From: Helochares maculicollis | Taxonomy: Eukaryota > Arthropoda > Insecta > Coleoptera > Hydrophilidae | Assembly (NCBI GenBank): GCA_033557835.1 | Contig: JAWQRO010000137.1 | Coordinates: forward strand, 1-52,967 | DNA length: 52,967 nucleotides | Reading direction: 5' to 3' | In this document: positions 32,125 through 45,409 of the stretch, in pieces | How positions within the stretch are numbered: position 1 is the stretch's first letter | Layout of the letters: each line of letters begins with the position of its first letter | Notes under the pieces: generated by a model | Told to the model about the DNA's origin: nothing | Database searches by the model: none | Seen by the model: the letters and a program-made list of their open reading frames with translations, nothing else | Position numbers and translations under genes: made by a program

Positions 32125-33290
32125 CTAGTCAGCGAATCCAGGGCCATACAGAACTACTTCGATACGTTATTTGTACTGTTTTTTTTTTCATAAACTCTTG
32201 ACGTGCTGGACGAGCTTCTTTGGTTGTCAAAGAGCTGCAGCGACTTTCTCGACTCACTCTTTGATCATCGATTTTGTCTTTGTAGGACATGCATTGGCGA
32301 CCAGTAACTATCTCTAATAAGTTCATCACTCGTAAGATGTGTGTGTCCTTCATTGAACAGGCTAGTGGATATGTAGGAACTAATTTCTATGATCTTTCGT
32401 CCAGAATTCAGTTGTTTTGACAGACTCGCCTGATAATAGAGTTAAAACTCTTATTTCCATTCTACGTGTGACCACCTGAACATTTTTCGAGTAAGTCATC
32501 CCGCGATAAATCTTCAAATATTGGCTTGATTTGACTTTGAACATCAGGATGTAATGGAGCAGGATGTTAAATCTCTTTAGGATTTTCCCTTAAAGCTGCA
32601 TCATCAGAAGGACAGTACTCGTGTCTTGGTTAGTAATCCGTGACGCACATATGATAGTATTTGGCCATAATAGCATCTTTAACGCTATTTACGTTTCTCC
32701 AAATAGCTAATCCGAAATATAAAGACCATTTTTTTAATTAAAGTTTCCTTGAGCTTACCTCTTCCTTCCATGTGATCGTCTGTTATTTGGGAGTCGTGTA
32801 CCCATCCTCTTCTGAATGGGGTTGATGCATTCGCTTTTCACAATTTGGAAATCGCCACTATACGGATTCAAATCGAGAATTCTTTTGAAGGTCTTTGAAT
32901 CTCCATCCCCTGTGTAGTTTCCGTATTTGATACCAAATAATTCTTTAGATCGTGAAAACATTTCCTTTACCGCTTCTACTTCCATAGCAATTTGGTTCAT
33001 GTTCTTCAAACCATTCACGGTACTCTTCAGTATCCGTTTTATCTTTCCAACGAGCATAAGCTAACTACTTTTAACGACTAAATCAATCACTTTACCAAAG
33101 TAATATCCAATATACTGTCCCCAGAAACTGCTAAATTTAATATTGGTCGCTCATGGTTTTCGTTTTCAGTTTTTTCTTCATTAACAGCTTTTACACAAGA
33201 AGCTTGAAATGATTATTGTGTAGCGGTTTATATAAGCGAGATGATAGCATTGTAGGAACTTTCACATATACCGTTATAAATGTCAACCAT
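32125..33290 (-). pseudogene. Mutator-like transposase, disrupted
   Basis: Minus-strand fragments in changing frames follow the order of the Mutator-like transposase family found in invertebrate genomes. There is an N-terminal segment from a Met at 33290 (MVDIYNGICESSYNAIISL), then LNLAVSGD, then GKVIDLVVKSS (about 33070-33105). The only long open part (32755-33057) carries YTGDGDSKTFKRIL with the conserved GDGD block (Asp at about 32905-32907) and SECINPIQKRMGTRL, where the family usually has His instead of the Pro. Downstream are LIKKM, SVKDAIMAKYYH, PIFEDLSRDDLLEKCSGG, FNEGHTHLTRVMNLLEIVTG, and YGPGFAD before TAG at 32125-32127. Stops and frameshifts make it inactive. No terminal repeats were found. 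Family assignment rests on remembered motifs. Confidence 0.72.
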
Positions 33291-33310
33291 ATTCCAAAAT
33301 AAGTTGATGC

Positions 33311-36300
33311 CCTCTCTAGTAACACCTAAAAGACGCAGCACAAACACAATCTTGGGATTTACTTCAAATTTACTATTAATTATTAGTCCAGAAAAAATAT
33401 CTCAACGGTCACACTTACATAGCATGAACTGAAATAACGGCTCTACTAATTTTAATGTACTTTGTAGCAACTATATAGTTGTTATTTTCATAAAATTAAG
33501 GAATAAAAGAGTTTATAGACATCTTCTTACCCGGGTGGTCAGTACAAAAGTCCCAAGTGTTAGAACTCTGAAACGCAGGCGGCGAGATTCGAATGGTCCG
33601 GTACAGGTGCTTGAGCGCCGAGTTGAGATGTACCACTTAAATGACTCTTTAACCAATAAATAATGTGAATTTCGTTCTAAACATTTACAGGCATATTTTT
33701 GTGATGCTGTTTTAAATACTTATGAAACAAAATTAGATTTTTTTTTCATTTGTACATGTATTCCCTACCTTAAATGAAATACGTTAGTTAGAGACAGTTA
33801 GTCGACAATTTTGAGTAGCAATTTGGTCAACTATTCAGTAAATGTAAAGCTTTGTCAGCCCACTTTCTTGTTATCAATATGCATTTCCTTGGAAAAATTT
33901 ATATTTATTGTTTTAAAATAATACTTTTTAAGTTGAAGATATCAACACTATTGTGTCTGATGCTCTGCGAATCACATTTATATCGAATGATAGTTTGTTC
34001 CCTGCACCAACGCACGCACTCGCGTTTACTGAAGTAGAATTTATAACGCATTAGATTTTATGATGTGTAAAGTGTTAAGTTTGTACCGAAAACCGGAATA
34101 CGTAAATGCGAAATTATACTCAGGAAACTCTAGGCTTTATTTAATATCGCTGATTCAAGTCTTTAGTACTTACCTATATAATTAATGCTACCCATTCCTA
34201 TTCCCAAACGTAATGCACATCAATTTTGGAAGTTTATTTGCACACATCATGATGCCGTTTGTGCATACATGCTATGTTGCCTTCCGAATTCCACTAAGTA
34301 TCACTACTAATAGTGTAAATTCTTGGAAAATTAAAAACGGCAAGTCTAGGTACAACAAATTGACACAGAGCAATAATCCTATCAATTTGCAATGAAACTC
34401 TTTTCTTGTTTATTACTATAAGGGTCTTTAAAGTATGTGCATGTACTAAAACCATCCATGAAATCATTATATCCAATACATTAATCAATTAGTATGACGC
34501 AGGTTACGTTTCAAATACATTCTCCAAATATGCACATCGTTTTAAATTGTACACTGCCTGAAAACCAAACCTCTTTAATATAATCTGTGCATGTAAGCTT
34601 AATTACACTGAAAAAACCGAGAGTACGTTGACGTGCACAACATACGACAAAAAGCTGTAGAACGAGGCAATCATGTCCTCTCCCTGTCGGACTAATAAAG
34701 ATGTCCTGTGGCAGGAATTTGTAGCTTTGTTTCCATGACTCACCAATCGTGTTTCCAGTCACGCTGCGTTCAATCAGACGTTCCACTTTAATCAGCTAGT
34801 ATTAAGCTAAATAACCAAAGCACCTTAAGTTACTACCAAAATTCATCAAGGGTTAAAATAAAACAACTCACCCAGAACAGCAATTATAATTGAAATCGAA
34901 ACATTTTCGTTTATTAAATTAAAACGCATTTAAAAAGCCTGAGTTAATCCAAATATCCGAAACACAGTGTGATAACTGTAGATTTAACAAAGGTGAAAAA
35001 CTAAGACAAATCGAGAAAAAACACTGGAAATAAATAAATCTAATTAAATCTACGAATTAGTACTTAAATCAATATAATCAAAGTCAAAATGGTTGAAATC
35101 AAAGTAAATAGGCACATATTTCACACAAAATGTTTATGCCCGGTTTTATGTAGGATCGTGATCTACAATAAACGACAAATCTAATCAAGTTTTTATGTTC
35201 CGTTTAATGCGGCATACATATGATCACTCTGTATTTTATTCTTGCTGATGAATTGAATGAAGCCCTCGTAAAATACATTGGCTCTGTTTTTAAAGCCACA
35301 TTCATTAACACGCACAATAAAATAAAAAACGGGCAGGCGTGATGTTAGCTTCTTTGTTCTAAACACGCACCTATTGTTGAAACGGAAATATCAACCCTGC
35401 AACACTTGCAGAATTTTGCTAATTATCATGTATACATCCACAGAAAAATAATTGTATGTTCTCACTTTTAAAACTGGGTAATGCTCGCTTGCCAGTCGAG
35501 AATTTATTAAACAAATATGATTTTCACAAGCAAACCGGAAACACTTCGTTGTAAGAGAAAGTTTAATAATTAAATTTGTTGAGATAATATTAAAATATGG
35601 GTAAAAGTAATTTATTGCTCTTATTGTAGCATAGGCTTGGACAAAGTTTTAAAAATCGTGATTTGCAATAAATTCCAGTATCTCTTTCGCAGTACTTCGG
35701 CATTCCATAACAATTAATTGAGAGAAATCACATTTGAAAGCAAAAACCGGGGGGAAAAAGCGAGTTAGTACAAATTAGTACAGTTTTTTACCGGTTTGTG
35801 GACTGTCAAAGATCGATAGATAAGAAATACAGTACATGCACACACAAATGACTCTCGAATAATGATTAGTAAACAGAGATCTGTCAATTTCACATTATTA
35901 AATTTGTTATTCTTGTGACACGCGTGCATTGTAAGTGTCAATCTCCTAGCATTATTTGATCTTATCGGACACGTTCTAAACGTAATAAAAAGAGTCGATT
36001 TTTAAATCGACTTAAATGCTTTGCGCTACTTCAATGTGTTGTGTATGTAGATGTGAAATCCAGGAAAAATATATTCTTTTATTGGCCGGAGAATGACTTG
36101 TACTTTAAAGGTCAGCATCAGAGCGTCATATTTAACGAGAGCGAAATTGTACTGCTGATCAGCTGAACTACTTGCAACGAACATTTTGCCAAAATAAGAC
36201 AATTATAAAACCATGTGAATTCTAAGCAAGTCGTACGCCGTTGCTCATACGTAGTTGTGACACCGACAGTGAAATAAAATGTGCAATATATCGATTTCAG

Positions 36301-39300
36301 TTTAAATATTTATTTATTTATATTATGTATAAACATTAAATTTTATGAACATCATTAACTGCTGTGCAATTTGTTTAAATGTCCTATTTTAATACTGGAA
36401 ATATAATAATATAAAAGTATTAAATGAAAATATGAAATAATTTTCGCTTTGAATATTGTAGCGGAGCAAGCGGAATTTTTATTATTTTTAAACGCAATTT
36501 AAAATATTTGGAAATATTATTATTTACCAAATTTATGGCTGTACCATTCTGTAATAAATATTAAATTTAAATTAAGCAGGAGCATTCCGAATTTTAACAC
36601 GGTCCTAACTGAGAGCTTACAATTATTATAATTCGGCACACATACAATCCGGGAAAAGAAAGCAGATAACAGACTCTCTTACAAGTTAATTTTGCTTAAT
36701 GAATATATTAATTCATTATAAAATGGTTAGTATAAAGCTTCGGCCATAATTTATATGCTTATCCAATGTGTCTTCCGAATTAAATATTTATAGTTAATGC
36801 AGTAGACAACGTAATTTAGTGCTCTGTCGATCAGTGAAGATCAAATAATGTAAATGTGCCAGAGATAAACTGATTTATCAGCCAATTAAGCTTATAAATT
36901 TAAATTTAATTTCTTTCATTGATTGCGACCAGATTTATGTTCTGATCTGTTTTCTCTGTAGTGATAATTTCTTTTTTTGTTTGTCTCCGGATCGGTTCAT
37001 TAGGAATTATCTATGTAAGTACACATGTTTTTACCATTTCTGGTGCTCCCGCGGAATGGGCTCCGTAATAAATCGGCGGCCCTATCGTGATTGTCTCTCA
37101 AAAAACCAGTTCGGTCAGTGGTGGTGAGATTAAGGACCGATAGTCTCCATGTATATTCTCCTCGTTGTTTAGTTTGGGTGCCTTACAAACGATACAGGCG
37201 ATACCAGCTAATACTAGTTTGTTTCCATTAAATATATCCACTTAGAACTCATGTTCTAGAATTTTTCAACAAGAACAACGGCTTTGCATAACGTGCCTTT
37301 TTTAGAAGTTTAGTTTCTGTTAATGCTGTTAAATTGTAACGTTGATTTATTATTATTACTGCAGATGTTTGTAATGGCAAATATTTATAATTTTTTCTTT
37401 AGTTAGCCAACTTTCCATTAATTTTCTTATATCACTGAATTTGACTCTCATGTTTTAAAATTCTTCACGGCTGATGAGGTATGGCGTCATACCAAATTGA
37501 ATCTAAATATTGTTGATAAAAATATGAGAACTAGTGTACACATTAAGTAACACTGAGATGCATTGCATCTAAAGAAAATTAATTCTTTGATGTAGTTATA
37601 TAAAGGAGATATAAAAAGCGCACCTAGTTAAAAATTTCGTTTGGCTCTTAAAGACAAAAGTAACTTCATTAATAATAATATAATAAAACAACAATATGAT
37701 TTCGAGAATACATTTTGAAATTGAAGTGCTCATGAACGATATCTGTAAGTAACTTAATTGTATACTTTTCAAAGGAACCCTTTGCAGCCAATTAACTCGC
37801 AAAATGAATTTAAATCTTATTATTTAAGATTTCAATTTACCCTTTGCAGAAAGAAACACCCTCGTCATTACGAGATTAAAGATGGAAAGAGAGGGAGGCA
37901 AAGGGGGTGGATACCGGAGAGGGCATGAGAAGAGAAACAAGGAGAGGAGCCTTTTTCTACTTTGCGTTATGGCGAAAATAAACTTTCATAAAAAGGCCCC
38001 GTAAAATCCAATCCCGTTTTTATCATTTTTTAACGGAAGCTGTAAAAGTGTACTTCGGATAAATAGCTACATATTATAAAAAGTTTAATACTTTCAACTC
38101 CGCCGGAGTCTGTGTAGAATTCTAATGCATTCCACCTAAAATGTTCGGTACAAAATTGATCATGCATTATCAAGAAGCACTGTTCGTAATTACCTTTTTT
38201 CCACAACTTCCTCTTAATACATGTATAAAACTTTTAGATGAAACGAACTTCGTTGCATGAAGTCCTCAGGCCTTCGATGTTTAACATCTAATTAAATTTG
38301 TTCCCTGTGTGTTATCTTAAGAGATACAAAACTATTCCGGAAAATAAGTACAATATTTTCGCTTAGACCAACTATATTTTTATCCTCTTTCCCAGATCCA
38401 TAACGATACAGACGCTCAGGATATTATCTAAAATGCTGTTTCTCCTCCCAATTCCCACAAAGTTATGTCAATTAATTTATAGCGAAATATAAAGCGATCA
38501 TCAAAATCGGGAGTTGAATTTCATTAAAACGTAATCTCTTTAGTCAAGCAGTGAACCAGAGAGTTTCCAATCATAGCTATATTTGATGAGGTAATACCGT
38601 ACACAATGTGAGAGAGTATTTGCAATTCCATATCCTGAATGCAGCCCAGTATGTTCCCTCAACACTACCAATTCGCAAAACAGGAACTACTTTGCATACT
38701 CCGTTCCTCTCTCTGCACATGACATTTAATCGAAATATTTCAATGTAATATATTTACATGTATTCATTATAATTCCCTTCTAGGAGTTAGAATTAAGAAA
38801 ACAAATTACACTTCAGCAGCACACACCAAATAGACGACGTTTAACTTCTTAGAGGTTAATTTTCCTATAGTAATTAAGTGTTCCTGTACAGACTGCGCCG
38901 CGCTGTTTTACTACTAAATGCATATTTATTAAAAGCTGCAGTGTTTGTTTTATTCAGCTATTTATGCAGGGATAAATAGAAAACTTATAAAGTTATTACC
39001 TCGCCGTATTTTGAAAGCCAAATTTACCTTTCAAAGTATTTTCGTATTCGCTCAGTACAAACAGTACAAAAAGGAGAGTCAAAAAATGCAAAAATACTCT
39101 GATAGATAGACGAAGCTCATCGCAAAGTAATATTTGCAAACTCAAATGACATGCGTACGTTTTGCTTTTTTTGCAACCCTTTGTTCCGTTTCCAATTAAA
39201 ATTTCACAATGCTTCAGATAAAACAAATGTACGAACGATATATTTCATTTCCAGTTAGAAAACTTACAAACGTAAATATTTTAACAGCCCGCTCGAATTA

Positions 39301-39465
39301 AATTAAAGTACTAATTCAAAATTTAATATAAACAAAGGCATTTCCTCGATTTTAACTTTGCCCAGTATCGTAATAACGTATTATTTCAATTCTATTCACT
39401 GTTATTCTTTATTTATTCTCTTGTAAAGTTGGAAGATTATTGCTAATGAAAGCAACTCCAGTAAA
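33311..39465. other. long AT-rich stretch without a recognised gene
   Basis: No family signature was seen on either strand. At about 33560-33630 there is a GC-richer patch with a weak B-box-like sequence on the minus strand, too degenerate to call a SINE or tRNA. A 20-bp palindrome at 35993-36012 and a purine-rich patch at 37880-37960 are the only other structure seen. Confidence 0.45.
35993..36012. repeat. perfect 20-bp palindromic stem
   Basis: AGTCGATTT and AAATCGACT are separated by TT, giving a 9-bp stem with a 2-bp centre. About 0.2 such palindromes are expected by chance in a window of this size under equal base frequencies. It may be a dimeric protein-binding site. Confidence 0.5.
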
Positions 39466-39650
39466 ATGATTAAATTTGGTTTGGTGTTCAAATTAGTTTT
39501 GAAACAGAATCGCTCCTGTATTTGTACTTCCGGCGACGATAGAGTAGCAGTGATGGTGGCTATGCCGGTGGGTGTAAGAGCAGGAAGACCGATTGTCCAC
39601 AGGGAGTCCTGTTCTGCACCAAAGCGAGACCGCCTCTCTTCGCCAAGAAG
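39466..39650 (+). other. candidate exon with consensus donor
   Basis: A GC-richer segment ends in a perfect donor, CCAAGAAG|GTAAGTGG, with GT at 39651-39652. One frame is open from a Met at 39466 to the donor (it includes VAVMVAMPVGVRAGRPIVH) and would stop only inside the intron. The start is uncertain: possible acceptors lie at the CTTGTAAAG end near 39428 and at GAAACAG near 39507. It could be a coding first exon, a 5' UTR exon, or chance. It is on the same strand as the candidate exon at 48483-48594. Confidence 0.3.
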
Positions 39651-42600
39651 GTAAGTGGAAGTGAAATAAACTTGGTGAATGGATTATTCTTGACACTGGA
39701 TCAGTGATCATTGGAAATAGGGGATGAATCGATCGGAAAGAAGAGGAAAAAGAAATAGAAAATATAAAGTATTATTCCTGTTTCATCTTAGTTCGTTCCA
39801 AATCAAACGATTGTTATTTGCATTTCGTAAATATAGCTGCTTTGGAGGGAAATGCGAAATAAATTTCAGCCGGATTTGAATAATCGAATTTGCGTATATA
39901 ATTTGTTTTATGGAGGCATTCCTTTTTAGAGAGGTTCATTTCGGTTCGATTCACCGTCCTAGTTTGAATTCCTTTCTTCTTTTGGATTCGCGGCTCTCTT
40001 TTTTTGTATCAATATTGAATATTTAATGTTTTGGAGCATTCGATAATACAACATTTATGCAAGTATGTACACAAGTATTTATATTATACACAAGACTCCA
40101 ATAACATTATAACAATTATTTTTTCAAGACTCTTAGTTTTCAACCTAGGTTTTACTTTTCAAGTTCTATTGTCATGGGCTATGTTTTTATATTGATTAGG
40201 TGCAAATTAAATTGCATCAGTATATTTTAGAGGCATTAGACGAGTTGTATTGCATCTTAAAACTATTTTAAAATAATAAGTTGAGGGTAAAACTCTAACA
40301 AAGTTTTATAGTTGACAGATTATAGCGTTACAACTTGCTGAGCATAAATGACAAAAATATTCTAATAAAATATATGGTTTAATGTTATTAATTTCTAATC
40401 CATGCACCACATACCTATGACGGTCTTTTAAACGCGATCCTGTTCTGTATTTAATTAAAACTAATAATAATTTGGTAATTTTTTAACACCTTACATTTCA
40501 AAGTCACCACAATAGACCATACTAGATTAAAGAGCATGTTGCAGACTAAAGGGCACTTTTACCTGTTGATAAAATCAAAACGTGTCGTGAGATTCGTCAC
40601 AATTTTGAAGAAAATTTTGTTATGCACGCAGAACTTTCCTACTGAAACATAGACAGAAAAATATTATAAACAACCACGAAAAACATATTTTATTGCAGCC
40701 CATTAATTTTTTTGTGAACCATTATCAGGCAGAACGTGACCTTGAAAGAATATTTATTCGTCTTCTAAGAGAGTTCTGTTATTATTCGTACTCTGCGAGT
40801 GCAACTGAATGAAGCGTAGACAAGCTGATTATTTGATGAAATAGTAATAAAATTGGTTTCTGTGCGACCTAAAATGATGGGCATTCTACCAAGGACTCTG
40901 AACATGCATCATAAATTAGTATCTCAGCTACAAAAATTCAGACAAAAGCTATTGCTTTAATTTTTTTATATTTGGCACCCCTTATCGTTTCAAGCTTTAA
41001 TATTGAAACAGACAGTACATTATCACATATGTAAATATCAGTCTGTAAGTGACTCGCCATGCAAACATAAAAACTGATTGCCTCCTTGTTCCCCTGGCGG
41101 TGTGTAACTCTTCCTAATTGCTTCAGCGTAGTGAAGCTGTTGTTTGATGCTTTATCAAACAGCAAAATGATGCCGTTAATATAATTAGTAGAGAGAGATA
41201 GTGAGGGAGAGGGTATTTGAACTGAAATTGGCAAGAGCTAAAATATTACTAAGTAGATTATATCTATTGCTCTGCAACTACATAACTCAGTTAGATGGCA
41301 CACATAATTTTATAATTCGATCATAAGGCCGAACGTAAAAGGCATCGAGTTAATTTGAAACCCCGGTTAAACAGTGCGAATAAGGACGGGGCTAATTTGT
41401 AAAATATAAAAGGGGCCAAGGAGTTCTCTCAGATGTAATTAAGAGAAAGAGTGAAAACGACAATTCATTTTCTTACTCTCCATTTTATTTTGTGTCACTG
41501 AAAGTTATTTCAGGATTTTATGGAAGTCGAGGGGGGTGAAAAGAAGCAAAAATTTAAACTCTCCCCATTTCTTAAAAGCCTGAGGCTGGTCGATAGAGCA
41601 GTTTGTTCACCCCAACCACACCCCTCCAATGTAAAACGTTATAAGGTGACTTTAAACTCGTAATTATATGTATTTTTTTATTTCGTCTCAAATTTTAAAT
41701 TAACTTTAATCTTTTTTAATTATACATCTTCGCGACGGATTTTATAATTAGGATCCTCTTCAGTGTGTTGCCGTTCACGCTTCAACTTGAACTTTTTCCT
41801 TTCTTAATAATAATAAATAACTTCATCACATCAGATGTAATTAAAAACACATTATACACAAATCAAATATAAACAACTCCGAATGATGGCTCTTACTAAC
41901 TGCGGTTTTATGCTAAATAAACGTAATTTGAGAGTTTAAAGAGAAAACTAATTTTTATTCAGTTCTCCACCTGCTAATTGAACACTTTAAGAAATATGTT
42001 TTAAATGACCCGACAAGAAAATAATAGTACTTTGGATTTACATATTGATGATAACGTGAAACCGATTTATCATTTATAGGCTGACATTTTACTTCGGTGA
42101 AGGATATTTACTGAATGGACGGTACTTAATTGTTGTAGCTAAAGCGTTTCTATAAAAAACTTTAATATGTAAGAGCAATCGCTTAATATGTAGAGAGAAT
42201 CGCTTTAATTGAAAGAGTTGATGCGAACGCTTTAATCTTGCAGTGTGCATGGAAAAAGATCTGAAACAGTCAATATCCTGCAACTGTACATGCGCCAACC
42301 AGATGAAAAAGAAGCAATTTTATGTAAAAAGAAGAAACGAATGGAAATTTTATTCGAAATAAAGTTGGGTATTAAAACTTGGGAGGCTTCCGTTTATGAA
42401 TGTTAATAATTTACTTTGCATACTCTGAAAGTTTCTTTGTATAATGTGCAATAATCGCTGGCAAACAACGAATATTATCAAATTAATTAAAGATGAGCAC
42501 ACTGTGTACCCGTCTGTGTGCCTTTGCATTTTACCATTACTAATTAACTAATGAAAATGCACTACCCTAGTTAGCTCTGTCTCAATCTGTTTCTACCGTG

Positions 42601-45400
42601 ATTAGACTCATAATCGATCGGGATGCAGGCGAACTTCTTTATTTAATTTGGGAACTATTATTACTCGCTTTTTTCTTTCTAACAAATACAATTTAAACTT
42701 TCCGGCAATGTTCTTCTTTAGTTGTAGTTTCAGTTGTAAGAGACAAACAAGATAGTTTTTAGTCTTCAAATTTTGTTTGATTCCATGTCAAATTTGCAGA
42801 GTGTAATGATTTGAAACTTTTGGCGGACATGCAAATATCAATGAAATTACAAACTTGTTTTTAGATACGATCTCTATCAATTAAACATTATAAATAACGC
42901 TCACTTTTTGGTAGGACATTTCTAGCTCTAGAAATATATGTTAGTGTTTAATAACTATATAAGTATTTTTACACAGAAAATGATCGCGGCAGATCATTAG
43001 GGAGGACAATGATATAAATGAGGGGTTAGTGTTCAGCCAATGGTTCTTTCAGCTATATACCATGACGCTTTTATACTAATAGAAACCCTCGTTTGATTTA
43101 CATACATATATTTTTAGACATCCTTGACTAAACAGATAAATTTCAGAATGTTCTTCATTCGCTAATTTTCTAATTAAACTAATTTAATAATTGCATTAGA
43201 AATGATGCAATACGTCGTAATGCGATTATACGAATATTCTGTATGTTTATTTCCCAGCATTCAATTAGCCTCAATTTAAATAATTCTTCGTTTATTGAAT
43301 TCAAACGAGCACAATGAGATTAATTACCTACATATTAAAACGCACAAAAAAATAATCAGCACTTATTACAAGCGCGCAGCAGCTCATGGCAGAAGGAAGT
43401 TTCACTCTTTAATCAATCATTAAACTAATCGTAGGCAGAAACTCATTTATTAAATTTATTTTTGAAGTCGAGAAAAGAGAAAAACGATGCTAAATAAAAC
43501 GGTGCAACTTACATTTGCAGGGTGTACAACAAAAGCAAGGCGAAATAATTGCTGGACATTAATTAATCTGTTCGTTTTAAGTTTTTGTATTAAAATAACT
43601 CACTTATCATTCTTATTGATAAATTGATCTGCAACTACTTACAGCGAATGTTTTCTATATAAATATCTAGGTCATGCCTTATGAAATTTGTCTCAAACGA
43701 TTAGCTTCACATATATTTGAGTAGCATTCGATTGCTTTCTCTAGTTTCCTTTAAACTAAGCTCGAGTGTCTAAATTAGCCGTCACCTATTAACCATTACC
43801 ATAGACATGCTGAGAGCCATTCCCCAAAGATATATTAATTTTCAACTGTTGCTGCTTTAACTGTCTTTGACTTGCCAGTAAGTCAACGCAGCGGTGTGGA
43901 AAAACAACCAGTTTTCCTTCCTGTATAACGACAAAGAAAAATGTAAACTCACAAGTTAATGAGTTTATTAAACAAAAAGTAAAGCTTACGATAATGCATA
44001 TTTCACATCAAAGGTTGTTTCCTTTTTTCCTCTTTTCGCCGTCATTTTCAGATGCGTACTTCATTAATTAGCATAATGGCGTATCCAGTTTGTGCGGAGT
44101 CTCTTAACACAATTAGTATAAAAGTACAGCTAAATTTACTTAGTTACGATCAAACAAACACATAATATTGAATTTGAAAATCAAATTAGAAAGGGACCGC
44201 GCGTGGCTGCTGAGGATAGACGTCTCTCCCTCAGAAATTATTTGCCTAGGGACTGTTACTGAGGCGTATTTATAGTGGAAATGTTCTAACTAAGTTAATT
44301 CGTTTTAAACTATGTATGGGCAAGAGAAAGGTTTGTAGGTTAAGGGTTTTAGTGTAGTCCTTAAAAGTGTCTTAATTTAATTTTTAGAGCCTTATTTGTA
44401 CGTAGCATTTCCTTTGGGGCTATATGAGCATGTCTTGGCAATTGCTTGCTTAATTATGTTGTGCAATCATGAGGGACATCATGCTGTGGGGAATTTTTAG
44501 ATTAAATATTTTGCTAGTAGTCGCTTAGAAGGCGCATTGTTCTTATAAAAATTAATAAAATACGTAAATAGTAACAACTTTGTAAAGTCACTCTTCGTAG
44601 CTGAATAAAATGTTGTTCGTCTAATGTACAAAAACAACCAAGTTTTCACACACTCCAATTCATATATTGATATAACTTTACTGTTTATTAATAAGTATAC
44701 GCTTTAGTTATGAAAAAGTGCGGTAAAAAGTGTATTAAAATTAATTTGCGTTCGTAGGAAAGAATAATTTCAGTTAGACTGTATTAAAATGGGATTAAAA
44801 TATTAAAACATTCCATATTTCACGTGAAATGCTCGCTGTAATGTAGCGCCCTCTGCTCACTCTTCCGGGAAATGCGTTCAGCTCCGTCTTAAAATTTTTA
44901 AAACTTCAATTCGTTACGTTATTTGAACTGATGGGCCAATACAATGTTAAGATGCCGCCGAATCCTCTTCACATCACCTTTCCGGTTTATTACTCAATGA
45001 AACAAATACTACCACCAATTAATTTGTCGCAAAAGCTAGTTTGACAACGAAATTGATTTATTTCATCGCGTACTAGTTAGTCAATTTAATTACAAACAAA
45101 AATAAAAGGGATTTTGTAATAATGGAACCGCAAGCGCTATCGCCATATTTCTATTTAGGCAACCCTTCCAACTGCATGAAAAGTAGACCACCTAAGCAAA
45201 ACCAAGCAAGCATATAGAAAACCAAATTACAGTTGGAAGAGTTGAGTTTGAAAGGATGCACGGATACGTATATCGTAACAGTTGCATTTCTCTCATTCCC
45301 ACCACCGAACAGATGAGTCTAGCTAGATTTTCCACACAAATTAAAACCTCTAACTGCCAAGGTAGAGGAACTACACGTAGAAAAAGACGAAAATTTATAA
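39651..45400. other. long AT-rich stretch without a recognised gene
   Basis: No protein or RNA family was recognised on either strand. Short GC-richer patches at 41520-41640 and 44195-44260 have no interpretable structure. Confidence 0.45.
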
Positions 45401-45409
45401 TATCCACAC

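Noticed and set aside
33560..33630. B-box-like TTCGAATCTCGCC on the minus strand, possible SINE or tRNA
   Set aside because: No A box, cloverleaf, T-run terminator or tail was found; too degenerate.
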